20,769 nucleotides of DNA, from assembly GCA_004151065.3 (NCBI GenBank), contig NWUY0300003588.1:53333-74101 (forward strand), in the 5' to 3' direction. This document shows positions 8,979 to 18,153 of this stretch, piece after piece. Position 1 is the stretch's first letter. The number at the start of each line of letters is the position of its first letter. The notes below the pieces were generated by a model. It worked only from the letters and a program-made list of their open reading frames with translations. It was not told the origin of the DNA and did not search any database. Source of the DNA: Larix sibirica (lineage: Eukaryota; Streptophyta; Pinopsida; Pinales; Pinaceae). The position numbers were made by a program, and so were the translations under genes.

Positions 8979-10166
8979 TCAAAAGCATTTTCTACGATGA
9001 CTAGAATCATGTATGATGAGCATTGTAAACACATTATGAAGATGATCGAAGTTGAACTATTTGAATAATTTCAAGAAAACAATCAAGGTGTAAAGGTTTA
9101 CTTTAACATTTTCAATAAATTGAAATCGTGGCATATTAGCCCCAACACAATTTGTGGAACTTGTTGTTGTTGGTACCACAATGAATTTCAACTCTATTAT
9201 GACACATTTGTAGATTTTTGCAAAAGGAACTAGCATGACTTTATTTCGATGATATTATGTGGAAGGAATCCTAAAGATGTCTTTTTAAATAAAATATGTG
9301 TAGGTGGAAGAAGATGTCCTGAATGTAGTCAATTGGGTGTAGCTTGGGAGGTTGGAAGGAATGATTGTTTCCCTCCCCAACCAGGATCAATTCCCACAAG
9401 TGACACATTGAGCTCGTAAATGAGCATATTTTTGTATTGGCCTTGAGCCCTGAAGAACCTGGTTTACCCTGGGTACCATCCTCGAAATGAGGGGAAGTAC
9501 TTGGCGGGTTAGCCCAGGATGTGTACTCCGATAAAAAGAAGATTCCCTAAACGTGGTAGTCTAATATTGTTCAATAGGAATTTTCCTATGGATCCTGCAC
9601 ACGTTATATGTCAAATGTCACAGTCACATGGAGGTGATATGAGTATATTATAATGAAACCCACCCTCTTCTTCAGGTGTGGTCTCTAAGAGAATTGACTT
9701 GCTTGAGGATGAGATCCTTGTTTCAGAATCCATGGGAAATTTTCAAATCCAAATTTATAAATATATATGAGACACTCATGTCCAAGTGGAAAGTTTCCCA
9801 AGTCAAACAATTCCATGAATTATTTGAGCAATGTGCAATATTATCAATGGTATACTTTGCTAAGAATTACACATTTTCTCCCCATAAAGAGATATAGAGC
9901 AAGTACTACCATTCTAACCAGGTGTCTATATCCGTACATGTTTTGTATAGACATGCACACGTGAGCGTGGATGGTAGGGATAATACTATAGAATCATGTG
10001 ATGTGATTAAGGAATACCATTTTTATGTCAATGATGATAATGATAATGACACTTTGTTTGTTCAACATTGCTTTGGTTTGATCCATGAAACATTTAGAAA
10101 GAAAAAAATAATTTTTTTACAAAACACTTGATATGGTCATATGGGTCTGCGAGGAAGTTCAAATAA
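8979..10166 (+). pseudogene. Broken transposon-type protein, Cys/His-rich then DDE-like part
   Basis: Three frame segments read as one decayed protein. Segment 1 (8979-9332) contains LKSWHISPN, then a Cys/His cluster CGTCCCWYH (from 9153) and CPEC (9315-9326), suggesting a zinc-binding domain; it has stops at 9066-9068 and 9231-9233. Segment 2 (9676-10131) contains KWKVSQVKQFHELFEQC, FAKNYTF, VLYRHAH, IKEYHFYVNDD and DTLFVQHCF, with one TAG at 9895-9897. Segment 3 (10134-10166), in a shifted frame after an A6/T7 stretch, reads WSYGSARKFK. The layout resembles repeat-encoded transposase-like proteins of ferns and conifers (from general knowledge, no search done). If the acidic residues of such an enzyme are in FAKNYT and WSYG, both now appear replaced by Tyr. 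The 340 bp between segments 1 and 2 do not fit the protein and look inserted. Confidence 0.45.
9337..9545 (+). mobile_element. Possible tRNA-derived SINE (A and B box)
   Basis: TAGCTTGGGAGG at 9340-9351 resembles a polymerase III A box, and GGATCAATTCC at 9384-9394 resembles a B box, 44 bp apart start to start. The 65 bp from 9337 have a tRNA-like look, followed by CCCACAAGTG and an unrelated GC-richer body. It lies exactly where the surrounding transposon protein is interrupted, which is what a SINE insertion would produce. Neither a clear 3' tail nor a target-site duplication was found, and the 3' limit is a guess. Confidence 0.3.
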
Positions 10167-10239
10167 TCATGCTTTTATTGATTGAGTTGAATTCATAAGG
10201 ATACTAGATGTGGTACCAACGACATGTGCGGACCGCATC

Positions 10240-10560
10240 GGTGCTCCCTAATGAGGGATGCAAGGATATAAAAGATTTCATAAATAATGGTGATGCATTT
10301 TAATATCACACACACACACCATCTACCGTGCTTTTTTTGTCTTAGATAGAACTGGTGCAATAAATTTTAAAAGCGCACCATTTTTACTTTTCTCAAATGA
10401 AATTTCAACATTCATGGTGCTTATGTCATTTGTAATGCACTGGGTTTCAATGTTATTTTAATGTTGGTTTATTTGATTTACGTATTCGGTGCATTGATAT
10501 TATTGTAGCACACTATCCATAGTGCGCTTCTATTACAAAGATCACCACACGCAGTGCATG
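10240..10560. repeat. Cluster of GGTGC/GCACC motifs in both orientations
   Basis: Short motifs recur in direct and inverted orientation: GGTGC at 10240, 10354, 10416 and 10488, GCACC at 10375, plus ATGCAC near 10435, AGCACAC near 10507, AGTGCGC at 10521 and AGTGCATG near 10553. A (CA)n run is at 10307-10319. Such clusters are seen in the subterminal regions of plant DNA transposons. Here they follow a transposase-like remnant. No terminal inverted repeat was identified. Confidence 0.35.
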
Positions 10561-10657
10561 ACTAAAATTCATTTATTCTGAGAAAAAAAAGTATTGTCTG
10601 ATATTAATAAATAAAATAATCATTTAATGAAAATTTTAATGTGTTTTAGATACATGT

Positions 10658-11674
10658 ATGTGTCTGTGTATGAGATTGATAGAAGTTATATCCGAATTAG
10701 AGACGTTAGTGGTGAGAGCTGCGATAGGAGTAGCAGGCATGGGTGGACCTATACAACATTGTACGAGAGGGAGAGGCCGGAGAGAGGAAGAGAGACTTGT
10801 ACCCTTGCCCCATTACAACATAGACATGAGACCTCTTGAAGGTTTTTGGCCTCCTCAAGTTATATCAGGAGGCTAAATCCCTAAAGGGGAACTCGAATTT
10901 TTTGATGTAGTTGATCCGTCGTTGGGATCAACATAGACAATCCTTTTGGTTTGGTCCCGATATGTTGTTTTATCCCACATAGGAGTACATCTACTTAATC
11001 ATTGGGCTATCCAGGAGAGGGGAGGATTTTCTCCAGTTCCATTATGTCCCACTTGGTGTTGTAGCAAAGAGTCAACTTGCATACTCTCAAAGATATATCA
11101 GTGACCAGGCCACTGACCCTGCTCTTTTTCAGGTTTCTAGAGGACAATTGTGTATTTCGTCTTTTGGTGTAGAGGAGGTTAGGTGCCTCTCTATTTTGGT
11201 TACAACGATGATTCACTTCACCACTGATGGGAAATGCATTAGTTTCCCTCTATTATATTATGTAGATTCTTTAGTGCGTAGACCTATATACATTGAGTGG
11301 TCTATCATTTTTTTGCGGTAGTTTTGTTTTGCTCCGGATCAATGTCGTGCACAGTTTGAGGGGAGGGTAAACTTCCTTTTTGATTCAGAGCTATTTTGTT
11401 TAATTTTTGAGAGGTTTTCAGTCATGAGGTCGTCATTTGACCGCCGCCCTCCTAGGGAGGTGATCAAGGTGCAGATGCATATGTGGGGACAAATGCTGCC
11501 CAAGAGGGGCCAGTCTGAGTTCCCAGCGAGGATCACCTATATTAGAGGTACTCGAGTTACTAGCCAGCAAGGATGATCATACTTTGGACCTTGTGTCATA
11601 TCCTTATGCGGGGTTGGACTTATGAGGATATCATAACATATTTTTCACCTTGGATGAGCTAGCAGATGACAAAG
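10658..11674 (+). pseudogene. Degenerate repeat-encoded ORF, cut by the large LINE
   Basis: The function is not recognised. A first frame (10658-10876) has an Arg/Gly-rich patch (RGRGRREEERLVPLP). A second frame is open from 10911 to 11573 apart from TAG codons at 10980-10982 and 11319-11321, with protein-like segments such as GLSRRGEDFLQF, SFGVEEVRCLSILVTT and SFDRRPPREVIKVQMHMWGQ; it ends at a TGA (11574-11576). Beyond that, a shifted frame reads MRGWTYEDIITYF and another TLDELADDK, which runs straight into the LINE poly-T at 11675. The sustained coding look across about 1 kb, in pieces, says this was one protein, now broken by two stops and several frameshifts and interrupted by the LINE. 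It is probably part of an older repeat. Confidence 0.5.
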
Positions 11675-11685
11675 TTTTTTTTTTT

Positions 11686-11961
11686 ACGAAAACAGTTGAG
11701 AATTTTGTATTAAAAAATAAAGATAGGAACCGAGTACAAAGTGTAAGACAATGGCGCATCTCGATAGATGAGTGCTGCCATGTCTAACTTGTCATCTTTT
11801 ACAAAAACCAGCTACAGCATATCAAAGGGAAAACTAGGAATTATCATAACTAATTGCCCCAGGCTAGACTATTACAAAAAAGGAGAATCAAAACATTGGC
11901 AAAATTCTGCGAGCAGTTATCTGTAAAAACGCAGATTCTACAAGAGAGACTGGTTCATGGG
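11686..11961 (-). other. LINE 3' UTR
   Basis: Non-coding stretch between the third frame and the A-tail. Its last bases on the minus strand include a T-rich block and CAACTGTTTTCGT directly before the A-tail. This resembles the ends of the LINE pieces at 476-580 and 2977-4588. Confidence 0.7.
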
Positions 11962-12894
11962 CTATTTCTGGACTGAAGCTTCCATGGCTCCAGGCTCCAT
12001 CCTTGTAACTTTTTCCTGACGCAACAGCTCTACCTTGAGTTCCTGGATCTCTTTGCACATATCTCCGACAATGTTCTGTGTTTCCTTGGCTATTTCACGA
12101 ACCGCTCGAGTCTGTTTTGAGATGAAGTCCAGATTTTGACATGGGCAACCCCTTTCCAGGGATGCCACCTTACTATTGAGAACATCCACCTTTCCATTGA
12201 GGATGCTAATACAATTTCGAACCTCCCTATACTCTGACTGCTCCATCTCGCGCAATTGCTGCAAAGCTTGTTTGATGTCCTTATTCTCAGCTTTCAGAAG
12301 GCGAATTTGCGTGTCTAGGATTGTCAAGTGGTCGTCCACTACTGATAGTGCGGCCGTCGAACCCTGAGTCTCTTCAAAAACCAGTTTAACCTCTCTACAC
12401 TGATCCAAACCTTGATCAACAAAAAACTTGCCCTGATGCTGCGCGAAACTTCCACAGGTCTGGGCCTTAACTTGATGGCGTTCACATTCCAGACATTCCT
12501 AATCCTCAGGCTAAGAAGGTAAGCATTTCCTGCAGTCCGGGATAGAGAAACCATAATAGGGGGTTGTCTGCATTCCCCACCTACGATTCGGCCCAGGGTC
12601 ACCAAAATTCTCATTCGGGAGCTAAGGGGCCTTGCGTTTACCATTGAAACCAGTGCCTTCCATCTTAAGATAAATCGCTACAATGAAGATTGTCCATACA
12701 CGACCTTTCAATATATAGGTGAACCTGCTTCTAGCATCTTCTGGATCGGGATGTGGCTTACTTGCCATGTGAAGATCACATGGCCGACGCATGTGATCGT
12801 CCTTCAAAATATTTAGCCAAAATGGGATGAGAACTATAGTTTGGTTCATTTTTATTTTTATCCAGAGTTCAAAAGGAGATAAATAGAAGTCCAT
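11962..12894 (-). pseudogene. LINE third ORF: C4 zinc-ribbon-like motif plus coiled coil (copy 1)
   Basis: One frame of 311 codons starts at an ATG 26 bp after the RNase H stop and ends 276 bp before the A-tail. Only three TAG codons interrupt it (12622-12624, 12511-12513, 12499-12501). Residues 1-90 begin MDFYLSPFELWIK and include DPEDARSRFTYILKGRVW. In the middle, CRKC (12523-12534) and CLEC (12484-12495) are spaced as CX2C-X9-CX2C, like a zinc ribbon. Residues from about 165 to the end are strongly helical with heptad-like spacing (IRLLKAENKDIKQALQQL, ILNGKVDVLNSKVASLE, CKEIQELKVELLRQE), so a coiled coil is likely. No known family is recognised. An RNA-binding or oligomerising role, as LINE ORF1 proteins have, is possible but unproven. 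A captured host gene is the alternative. Confidence 0.55.
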
Positions 12895-12920
12895 CCTAAA
12901 TGAAGATTCATATCAGGTGA

Positions 12921-13325
12921 CTAGAGACAAGGTATCCAAACCTTGTGAAACATCTTATCGTTGCTAGAAAGAATACCACAATTCAATTTTGTTCCCTTAT
13001 TTGACATCAGGTCTGCATCCTGGTTTTTATTACGCAAGATGTTCAAAAAACAAATGGGGTTGAACTCGTTGGCGAAGCACTTGAGAAGGTTATGGACTTT
13101 GGAGATTGGTTTTTTTCTGCACTTACTCAAGTTCCTTGCCTCCCTGACCACTATCATTGAATCGCCACAAGCAGTTAAGTCACTGATACCTTCATCCCTT
13201 GCAATCTCTAAACCTTTAATGAGGGCTAGCCATTCTGCGTTGTTGTTAGTTCTCCTGCCGATTCCCCATGCATAATATTTCTGTCTATTTCCATCAGAGC
13301 CAAAGAGGACTCCACCCGCACCCAC
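12921..13325 (-). pseudogene. LINE ORF2 RNase H domain (copy 1)
   Basis: RNase H-fold domain at the C-terminus of plant LINE ORF2. The 134-residue frame starts GAGGVLFGSDG and includes YYAWGIGRRTNNNAEWLAL (active-site Glu), LTACGDSMIVV (Asp) and NKNQDADLMSN (last Asp). Its upstream end is fused to a truncated zf-RVT segment: the N-terminal strand with the first catalytic Asp and the usual linker are missing, so it could not be active. The frame opens by GTG in the listing, which is not a real start; it was part of ORF2. It ends at a stop 26 bp before the third frame. Confidence 0.85.
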
Positions 13326-14176
13326 CTGGCAAGACCCTCAATCCCCCTTTTTTTAAATTGTCAGTGGTGAGAATTTTGTTATGAGATAGAATCCAGGAAA
13401 AGGAATTAATCCTTGGGAGACTGTCTTTACACCAGATTTTGCCCATTTTTTGTCCAAGGTATTGTTATTGTCCTGTAGTTGATAGTCGGCTTTGACGGAG
13501 TAGGACCCCTTTTTACCCTAGCCTTTTTTATCAGACAATTGTTGATGGACTGGGGTTGCTCCATGAAGAAGATCCAGTAGGGTGTTGTAGTCCTCTTTTA
13601 GAGACGGGATTCTTGGACTTATCCACCCCGACCATCTTCCCTTTTCCATCCAGGTTGAGAGGTTGTATAGGGTATTTATATTGGCTTGATCCATCCACAG
13701 CTTTAGCTCGTGAAAATTATGAAGGAAGTTTATAGGAGACCTCTGGTTTGGTCCTAAATTGTCCTCCCAGATTCTTATCGTCTTGCCATTCCCGGGTATG
13801 CAATATAAATGATTTTGCAAAATAAAGGCCACCTTTTTGCAAAGGTTCCATATAGGGGCGCCTGATTTGGATTGATCAATAGTATCAACACAGCGTTTTC
13901 TATTCCCATTCATATTTTTTTGTAAAGAATCTCTTTCCACCATGCTTTATTACCTGAGATGATACGCCACAGGATTTTAGCACCTAGTGCATGATTCATA
14001 AGAGAAGGGTCTCTTATTCTAGCCCCCCCAGCCTGTTTTGGCGTACAAACTTTTTCCCAACTTATCAGATGGAACTTTTTGCCTCCGTTAGTTTTCCCAC
14101 CTTGCCATAGGAAGTTACGAAGCTCCTTCGTTATTTTTTGCAGAACACTCTTCAGAGCTAAAGAAATGGAGCATAT
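13326..14176 (-). pseudogene. LINE ORF2 post-RT and zf-RVT region (copy 1)
   Basis: This is the ORF2 sequence between RT and RNase H. After the stop at 14177 the RT frame continues with QKITKELRNFLWQGGKTNG and KQAGGARIRDPSLMNHALG, both typical of plant LINEs. An A7 run (13915-13921) then shifts the frame to 13518-13943, which holds IPGNGKTIRIWED. After a stop at 13518 the zf-RVT-like segment IWCKDSLPRINSF..KILTTDNLKKRGIEG is in yet another frame. It stops abruptly at about 13330, where the RNase H begins. The Cys/His half of the zinc-binding region and the linker are deleted, probably several hundred bp. Confidence 0.75.
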
Positions 14177-15007
14177 CTAGATAGGGTAAGCAGACAACAC
14201 CGATTTGATCAAGACCAATTTGCCGGCCAAATTGAGCCACCTAAATCTCCAAGAAGTAATTTTTTTTTTAATTTTCTCAACCAACTCCTGCCAATTTGAA
14301 ACCTTCTTATTTCCTTTAAAAATTGGGATTCCCAAATATTTAAAGGAGTTCCATGTGTGACAACCTTCAAAACCAAGGATCCTAGCAATTTTGACCATCG
14401 TTTCGTTTGAGCAATTCCAACCATAAACTTTAGATTTCATAGCGTTTAGCTTTCCATCTGAGGCTTTTAAGAAAATTGACAAAGCGTTTTTGAATCTTTC
14501 AGCAATGGTAGTTGAAGCTCCCCCAAGAAAGATAGTATCATCTGCGAATTGAACATGATTAATAGCTTTGACTCCTCTTGCTATTCGTAGACCTTTAAGC
14601 TCCCGTTGATTTTGAAGAAGGTGAAGCCTCCTGCTCAGGGATTCCGCCACCAAGAGGTAAAGGAAGGGGGGCATGGGACAGCCCTGTCTTAGTCCACGGG
14701 TGGCTTGGAAGAAGGGCGTTGGCCTTCCATTTACCAACAGTGCAATCCATGGTTTGCTTATACAAGCTTTGACCCAATGAACAAAACTAATGGAGAAGCT
14801 GAATCTTTTCATAATATCGAAAAGAAAGAGGTGATTCACCCTATCAAAGGCGTTCGCCATGTCTAGCTTTATGGCCATACCCCGATTCTTTCTTTCCATA
14901 CTAGAGTGGATCGCCTCTTGGACAATGGTGATATTGTCGAGGATATGATGCCCAACTATAAAACCACCTTGAGAATCAGAAATTAGCTTCCCCATGACTT
15001 TTTTCAT
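14177..15007 (-). pseudogene. LINE ORF2 reverse transcriptase core (copy 1)
   Basis: The frame of 276 codons is identical in protein sequence to 17315-18145. It contains RT motif A (IKLDMANAFDRV, Asp at residue 49), motif B (RGLRQGCPMPPFLY, residues 104-117) and motif C (VQFADDTIFLGG, Asp 156 and 157), so the catalytic triad is intact. It synthesises LINE cDNA at the nicked target. The ATG at 15007 is internal to ORF2, not a true start. This copy is very likely the same genomic locus as the second copy. Confidence 0.9.
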
Positions 15008-15015
15008 TCTAGTAG

Positions 15016-15206
15016 CTATAACTTCGAGAGGATTTTGTATGAAGTGTTACAAAGGGAGATAGGTCTGAATCTTGCAATTGAGGTTGTAATGTTGTCTTTT
15101 GGAATGAGAGCCAGGAAGGAGGAGTTTGTGGCTCCCCCAATCTTGTCCTTTTTCTTGGTCCAATTGAGCATTCTCCTCAGATCATCCTTGATTAAATCCC
15201 AAGCAG
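15016..15206 (-). pseudogene. LINE ORF2 RT N-terminal part, cut by the N (copy 1)
   Basis: The minus-strand frame running from the N reads AWDLIKDDLRRML and LALIPKDNITTSIARFRPIS, ending at a TAG. It equals the last part of 18154-18933. A frameshift of one base near 15030 separates it from the RT core. A printed 176-codon frame that crosses the N (15016-15546) joins the coiled coil of one contig to RT of the other and is artificial. Confidence 0.85.
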
Positions 15207-15207
15207 N
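15207..15207. other. Single N at the junction of two overlapping contigs
   Basis: The 3137 bases left of this N equal the 3137 bases right of it apart from four clustered differences. A genuine tandem duplication would not be expected to place the only ambiguous base precisely at its junction. Confidence 0.92.
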
Positions 15208-16032
15208 AATGTTCTGTGTTTCCTTGGCTATTTCACGAACCGCTCGAGTCTGTTTTGAGATGAAGTCCAGATTTTGACATGGGCAACCCCTTTCCAGGGA
15301 TGCCACCTTACTATTGAGAACATCCACCTTTCCATTGAGGATGCTAATACAATTTCGAACCTCCCTATACTCTGACTGCTCCATCTCGCGCAATTGCTGC
15401 AAAGCTTGTTTGATGTCCTTATTCTCAGCTTTCAGAAGGCGAATTTGCGTGTCTAGGATTGTCAAGTGGTCGTCCACTACTGATAGTGCGGCCGTCGAAC
15501 CCTGAGTCTCTTCAAAAACCAGTTTAACCTCTCTACACTGATCCAAACCTTGATCAACAAAAAACTTGCCCTGATGCTGCGCGAAACTTCCACAGGTCTG
15601 GGCCTTAACTTGATGGCGTTCACATTCCAGACATTCCTAATCCTCAGGCTAAGAAGGTAAGCATTTCCTGCAGTCCGGGATAGAGAAACCATAATAGGGG
15701 GTTGTCTGCATTCCCCACCTACGATTCGGCCCAGGGTCACCAAAATTCTCATTCGGGAGCTAAGGGGCCTTGCGTTTACCATTGAAACCAGTGCCTTCCA
15801 TCTTAAGATAAATCGCTACAATGAAAGATTGTCCATACACGACCTTTCAATATAAAGGGAACCTGCTTCTAGCATCTTCTGGATCGGGACGTGGCTTACT
15901 TGCCATGTGAAGATCACATGGCCGACGCATGTGATCGTCCTTCAAAATATTTAGCCAAAATGGGATGAGAACTATAGTTTGGTTCATTTTTATTTTTATC
16001 CAGAGTTCAAAAGGAGATAAATAGAAGTCCAT
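15208..16032 (-). pseudogene. LINE third ORF, copy 2, lacking its C-terminus at the N
   Basis: This is the same frame as 11962-12894, cut off by the N within the coiled coil. A missing T and an extra A, about 30 bp apart, shift the frame out and back, giving a stop after RSRFPLY at 15847. Copy 1 reads through the same stretch. The later frame (coiled coil, 15208-15546) is otherwise identical. Confidence 0.6.
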
Positions 16033-16058
16033 CCTAAATGAAGATTCATATCAGGTGA

Positions 16059-16463
16059 CTAGAGACAAGGTATCCAAACCTTGTGAAACATCTTATCGTT
16101 GCTAGAAAGAATACCACAATTCAATTTTGTTCCCTTATTTGACATCAGGTCTGCATCCTGGTTTTTATTACGCAAGATGTTCAAAAAACAAATGGGGTTG
16201 AACTCGTTGGCGAAGCACTTGAGAAGGTTATGGACTTTGGAGATTGGTTTTTTTCTGCACTTACTCAAGTTCCTTGCCTCCCTGACCACTATCATTGAAT
16301 CGCCACAAGCAGTTAAGTCACTGATACCTTCATCCCTTGCAATCTCTAAACCTTTAATGAGGGCTAGCCATTCTGCGTTGTTGTTAGTTCTCCTGCCGAT
16401 TCCCCATGCATAATATTTCTGTCTATTTCCATCAGAGCCAAAGAGGACTCCACCCGCACCCAC
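16059..16463 (-). pseudogene. LINE ORF2 RNase H domain (copy 2)
   Basis: The protein is identical to 12921-13325: Glu in NNNAEWLAL, Asp in CGDSMIVV, Asp in QDADLMSN, with the first Asp lost by the deletion at about 16464-16475. On the minus strand the junction reads GCCAGGTG followed by GGTGCGGGTGG. The repeated GGTG suggests the deletion used short homology. Confidence 0.85.
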
Positions 16464-17314
16464 CTGGCAAGACCCTCAATCCCCCTTTTTTTAAATTGTC
16501 AGTGGTGAGAATTTTGTTATGAGATAGAATCCAGGAAAAGGAATTAATCCTTGGGAGACTGTCTTTACACCAGATTTTGCCCATTTTTTGTCCAAGGTAT
16601 TGTTATTGTCCTGTAGTTGATAGTCGGCTTTGACGGAGTAGGACCCCTTTTTACCCTAGCCTTTTTTATCAGACAATTGTTGATGGACTGGGGTTGCTCC
16701 ATGAAGAAGATCCAGTAGGGTGTTGTAGTCCTCTTTTAGAGACGGGATTCTTGGACTTATCCACCCCGACCATCTTCCCTTTTCCATCCAGGTTGAGAGG
16801 TTGTATAGGGTATTTATATTGGCTTGATCCATCCACAGCTTTAGCTCGTGAAAATTATGAAGGAAGTTTATAGGAGACCTCTGGTTTGGTCCTAAATTGT
16901 CCTCCCAGATTCTTATCGTCTTGCCATTCCCGGGTATGCAATATAAATGATTTTGCAAAATAAAGGCCACCTTTTTGCAAAGGTTCCATATAGGGGCGCC
17001 TGATTTGGATTGATCAATAGTATCAACACAGCGTTTTCTATTCCCATTCATATTTTTTTGTAAAGAATCTCTTTCCACCATGCTTTATTACCTGAGATGA
17101 TACGCCACAGGATTTTAGCACCTAGTGCATGATTCATAAGAGAAGGGTCTCTTATTCTAGCCCCCCCAGCCTGTTTTGGCGTACAAACTTTTTCCCAACT
17201 TATCAGATGGAACTTTTTGCCTCCGTTAGTTTTCCCACCTTGCCATAGGAAGTTACGAAGCTCCTTCGTTATTTTTTGCAGAACACTCTTCAGAGCTAAA
17301 GAAATGGAGCATAT
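16464..17314 (-). pseudogene. LINE ORF2 post-RT and zf-RVT region (copy 2)
   Basis: The gene content is the same as 13326-14176. Frame breaks are a TAG at 17315-17317, a shift at the A7 run (17053-17059), a stop at 16656 and a shift near 16575-16590. Segments such as ELRNFLWQGGK, IPGNGKTIRIWED and DSLPRINSFSWILSHNKIL identify it as the region after RT in plant LINE ORF2. The zf-RVT segment is cut short before its Cys/His part and is joined directly to RNase H. Confidence 0.75.
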
Positions 17315-18145
17315 CTAGATAGGGTAAGCAGACAACACCGATTTGATCAAGACCAATTTGCCGGCCAAATTGAGCCACCTAAATCTCCAAGAAGTAATTT
17401 TTTTTTTAATTTTCTCAACCAACTCCTGCCAATTTGAAACCTTCTTATTTCCTTTAAAAATTGGGATTCCCAAATATTTAAAGGAGTTCCATGTGTGACA
17501 ACCTTCAAAACCAAGGATCCTAGCAATTTTGACCATCGTTTCGTTTGAGCAATTCCAACCATAAACTTTAGATTTCATAGCGTTTAGCTTTCCATCTGAG
17601 GCTTTTAAGAAAATTGACAAAGCGTTTTTGAATCTTTCAGCAATGGTAGTTGAAGCTCCCCCAAGAAAGATAGTATCATCTGCGAATTGAACATGATTAA
17701 TAGCTTTGACTCCTCTTGCTATTCGTAGACCTTTAAGCTCCCGTTGATTTTGAAGAAGGTGAAGCCTCCTGCTCAGGGATTCCGCCACCAAGAGGTAAAG
17801 GAAGGGGGGCATGGGACAGCCCTGTCTTAGTCCACGGGTGGCTTGGAAGAAGGGCGTTGGCCTTCCATTTACCAACAGTGCAATCCATGGTTTGCTTATA
17901 CAAGCTTTGACCCAATGAACAAAACTAATGGAGAAGCTGAATCTTTTCATAATATCGAAAAGAAAGAGGTGATTCACCCTATCAAAGGCGTTCGCCATGT
18001 CTAGCTTTATGGCCATACCCCGATTCTTTCTTTCCATACTAGAGTGGATCGCCTCTTGGACAATGGTGATATTGTCGAGGATATGATGCCCAACTATAAA
18101 ACCACCTTGAGAATCAGAAATTAGCTTCCCCATGACTTTTTTCAT
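17315..18145 (-). pseudogene. LINE ORF2 reverse transcriptase core (copy 2)
   Basis: A 276-codon frame carries RT motifs A (KLDMANAFDRV), B (RGLRQGC) and C (QFADD), all catalytic Asp present. The start of the RT fold (GKLISDSQGGFIVGHHILDN) follows a one-base frameshift near 18165 from the upstream segment. The frame ends in a TAG (17315-17317) inside SAYPI-*-ICSISLALK, where ORF2 should continue. The untouched core beside many frame breaks suggests either recent decay or errors in the sequence. Confidence 0.92.
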
Positions 18146-18153
18146 TCTAGTAG

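Larger units (their letters stand above)
12070..15206. repeat. Direct repeat of 3137 bp, first copy (right end of one contig)
   Basis: This block matches 15208-18344 at a constant offset of 3138. The only differences I found are four, within 12686-12752: one base extra near 15825, T12716 to A, T12720 missing, and T12752 to C. The reading frames in the rest of the block are identical. The copy ends directly at the N (15207), and the sequence left of 12070 has no counterpart right of the N. This is best explained as an unmerged contig overlap rather than a genomic duplication. Confidence 0.92.

Noticed and set aside
9922-10131. Separate small gene of 69 codons
   Set aside because: It continues the frame of 9676-9897 after one TAG and belongs to the same broken transposon protein.
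11663-11798. Inverted match AGATGACAA..GT left of the LINE tail and in its 3' UTR
   Set aside because: Only about eleven bases with a gap, one arm in host DNA and one in the element; probably chance.
14209-14777. Smaller minus-strand frames inside the RT region (also at 17347-17915)
   Set aside because: They are shadows of the RT frame, which carries the conserved motifs.
15016-15546. A 176-codon frame fusing a coiled coil to reverse transcriptase sequence
   Set aside because: It crosses the N at 15207 and joins the coiled-coil frame of one contig to the RT frame of the other. It is an artefact of the unmerged overlap.
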